A DNA stretch of 64,000 nucleotides, from assembly GCA_947452635.1 (NCBI GenBank), contig CANGEE010000001.1:1-64000 (forward strand), read 5' to 3'. Shown here piece by piece: positions 63,239 to 64,000 of the stretch. How positions within the stretch are numbered: the first letter of the stretch is position 1; each line of letters starts with the position of its first letter. A program made the translations under genes and the position numbers. Origin of the DNA: Comamonadaceae bacterium. GTDB lineage: Bacteria; Pseudomonadota; Gammaproteobacteria; Burkholderiales; Burkholderiaceae_C. The notes beneath the pieces are model-generated. The model ran no database searches, had not been told where the DNA came from, and saw nothing but the letters and a program-made list of their open reading frames with translations.

Positions 63239-63241
63239 GAG

Positions 63242-64000
63242 ATGGACCCGTCGCAAGACCTTTTGGACGCAGGCTTAAGCGAAGGCGAGGCCGCAGAGTC
63301 TTGCGAGTGGCGTCAATTTACCGTCCCAGCGCAAATGCATGGCGAGCGACTCGACCGTATCCTGGCGCAATGCGTACCGGAGTTCTCGCGCAGTTACTTA
63401 CAACAGTTGATTGAACAGGGCGCTGTGTTGCTCGCCGGGGTCCCCGCCTGCAAATCGTCCGCCAAAGTGAAAGCCGGCCTTTTTTTGGCTGTGGAGTTGC
63501 GAGCCACGCCCCAGTCGCAGGCATTCAAGCCCGAAGCGATGGCGCTGGACGTGGTCTATGAAGATGCGCATCTGTGCATTTTGAACAAGCCCGCGGGTTT
63601 GGTGGTGCATCCTGCACCTGGCAACTGGAGCGGTACTTTGCTCAATGGCCTGTTGGCCAGAGACCCGCAAGCCAGCACCTTGCCGCGTGCCGGCATCGTG
63701 CACCGATTAGACAAAGACACCAGTGGTTTGATGGTGGTGGCCCGCACCCGCCAAGCCATGGATGCCTTGGTTCACAGCATTGCTGCGCGCGAAGTCAAGC
63801 GCCAGTATTGGGCCTTGGCCACGGGCGTTTGGGACAGGCAGGAGGGCTTCACCTTGGACCAAGCCGTGGGCCGCGACCCCGCCAATCGTTTGCGCATGGC
63901 GGCAGTCGATTTGACGCGCCAGGCGGGTAAAACAGCCGCCACCACCTTCGATTTGGTGGCGCAATCGGCGCAAGGCTGCTGGGTCCAATGCACTTTGCAC
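63242..64000 (+). CDS. rluD: 23S rRNA pseudouridine synthase RluD, 3' end missing
   Basis: RluD makes pseudouridines in helix 69 of 23S rRNA. The first 253 codons are in the window: an N-terminal S4-like RNA-binding domain (about 40-90), then the catalytic domain with VHRLDKDTSGLMVV, whose Asp is the catalytic residue, and CILNKPAGLVVHPAPGN before it. The frame is open to the window edge. The start is ATG 63242; no Shine-Dalgarno sequence is seen because a C8 tract lies directly before it. Confidence 0.95.
   Translation, partial: MDPSQDLLDAGLSEGEAAESCEWRQFTVPAQMHGERLDRILAQCVPEFSRSYLQQLIEQGAVLLAGVPACKSSAKVKAGLFLAVELRATPQSQAFKPEAMALDVVYEDAHLCILNKPAGLVVHPAPGNWSGTLLNGLLARDPQASTLPRAGIVHRLDKDTSGLMVVARTRQAMDALVHSIAAREVKRQYWALATGVWDRQEGFTLDQAVGRDPANRLRMAAVDLTRQAGKTAATTFDLVAQSAQGCWVQCTLH

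Overview
The window looks like a chromosomal segment from a Betaproteobacterium of the order Burkholderiales, most likely family Comamonadaceae and possibly Limnohabitans-like. This is inferred from protein style (LexA, AceE/AceF/Lpd with lipoyl domains, Bug-type solute receptors, the Trm112-KdsB-Adk order), GC-rich coding sequence and gene order; no 16S rRNA gene is present to settle it. The segment is dense core genome. I see no insertion sequence, prophage or CRISPR array.

Region by region. 1-460: start of a cut-off gene, then tRNA-Arg(TCT) and tRNA-Pro(TGG) on the minus strand. 0.46-8.6 kb (minus): acyl-CoA metabolism (acyl-CoA dehydrogenase, APH-family kinase-like protein, Crp/Fnr regulator, crotonase, PaaH-like 3-hydroxyacyl-CoA dehydrogenase), an MFS transporter, a D-2-hydroxyacid dehydrogenase and a small hypothetical protein. 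8.7-10.5 kb: lexA and a divergent asparaginase separated by two LexA operators. 10.6-13.4 kb (minus): lpxK, Trm112-like, kdsB and adk, for lipid A/Kdo supply and nucleotide balance. 13.4-13.8 kb: the only long non-coding stretch, very AT-rich, with DnaA-box-like sites. 13.8-23.3 kb: xseA, sodB, a FAD oxidoreductase, a secreted protein, a CapA-type protein, pyrD, rpiA, prlC and folD. 23.4-33.0 kb: a two-component system divergent from aceE-aceF-lpd (pyruvate dehydrogenase complex).

33.1-41.3 kb: an NnrU-like membrane protein, an orphan dioxygenase-like protein, a secreted sugar dehydrogenase-like protein with a di-haem cytochrome c, a 3'-5' exonuclease, an SDR, a FAH-family hydrolase, a Bug receptor and an intradiol dioxygenase. 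41.4-45.9 kb: the least understood part, a compact minus-strand operon of three uncharacterised proteins with a J-domain co-chaperone, just downstream of a flavin monooxygenase gene. 46-50.7 kb: assorted accessory metabolism (MFS, VOC, SDR, NlpC/P60, isochorismatase-like). 50.9-58.6 kb: prpE, then sucA-sucB-lpd (2-oxoglutarate dehydrogenase complex). 58.7-62.4 kb: an overlapping operon of zapE, a secreted protein, a YdcH-like protein and a DinG-like helicase. 62.4-64.0 kb: bamD, then the start of rluD, cut by the window end.

Working together, the two 2-oxoacid dehydrogenase complexes, propionyl-CoA synthetase and the acyl-CoA genes feed and run the TCA cycle. The best candidates for something undescribed are the J-domain operon, the origin-like AT-rich region between lpxK and xseA, the LexA operators shared by lexA and asparaginase, and the C8 tract inside the bamD promoter region.
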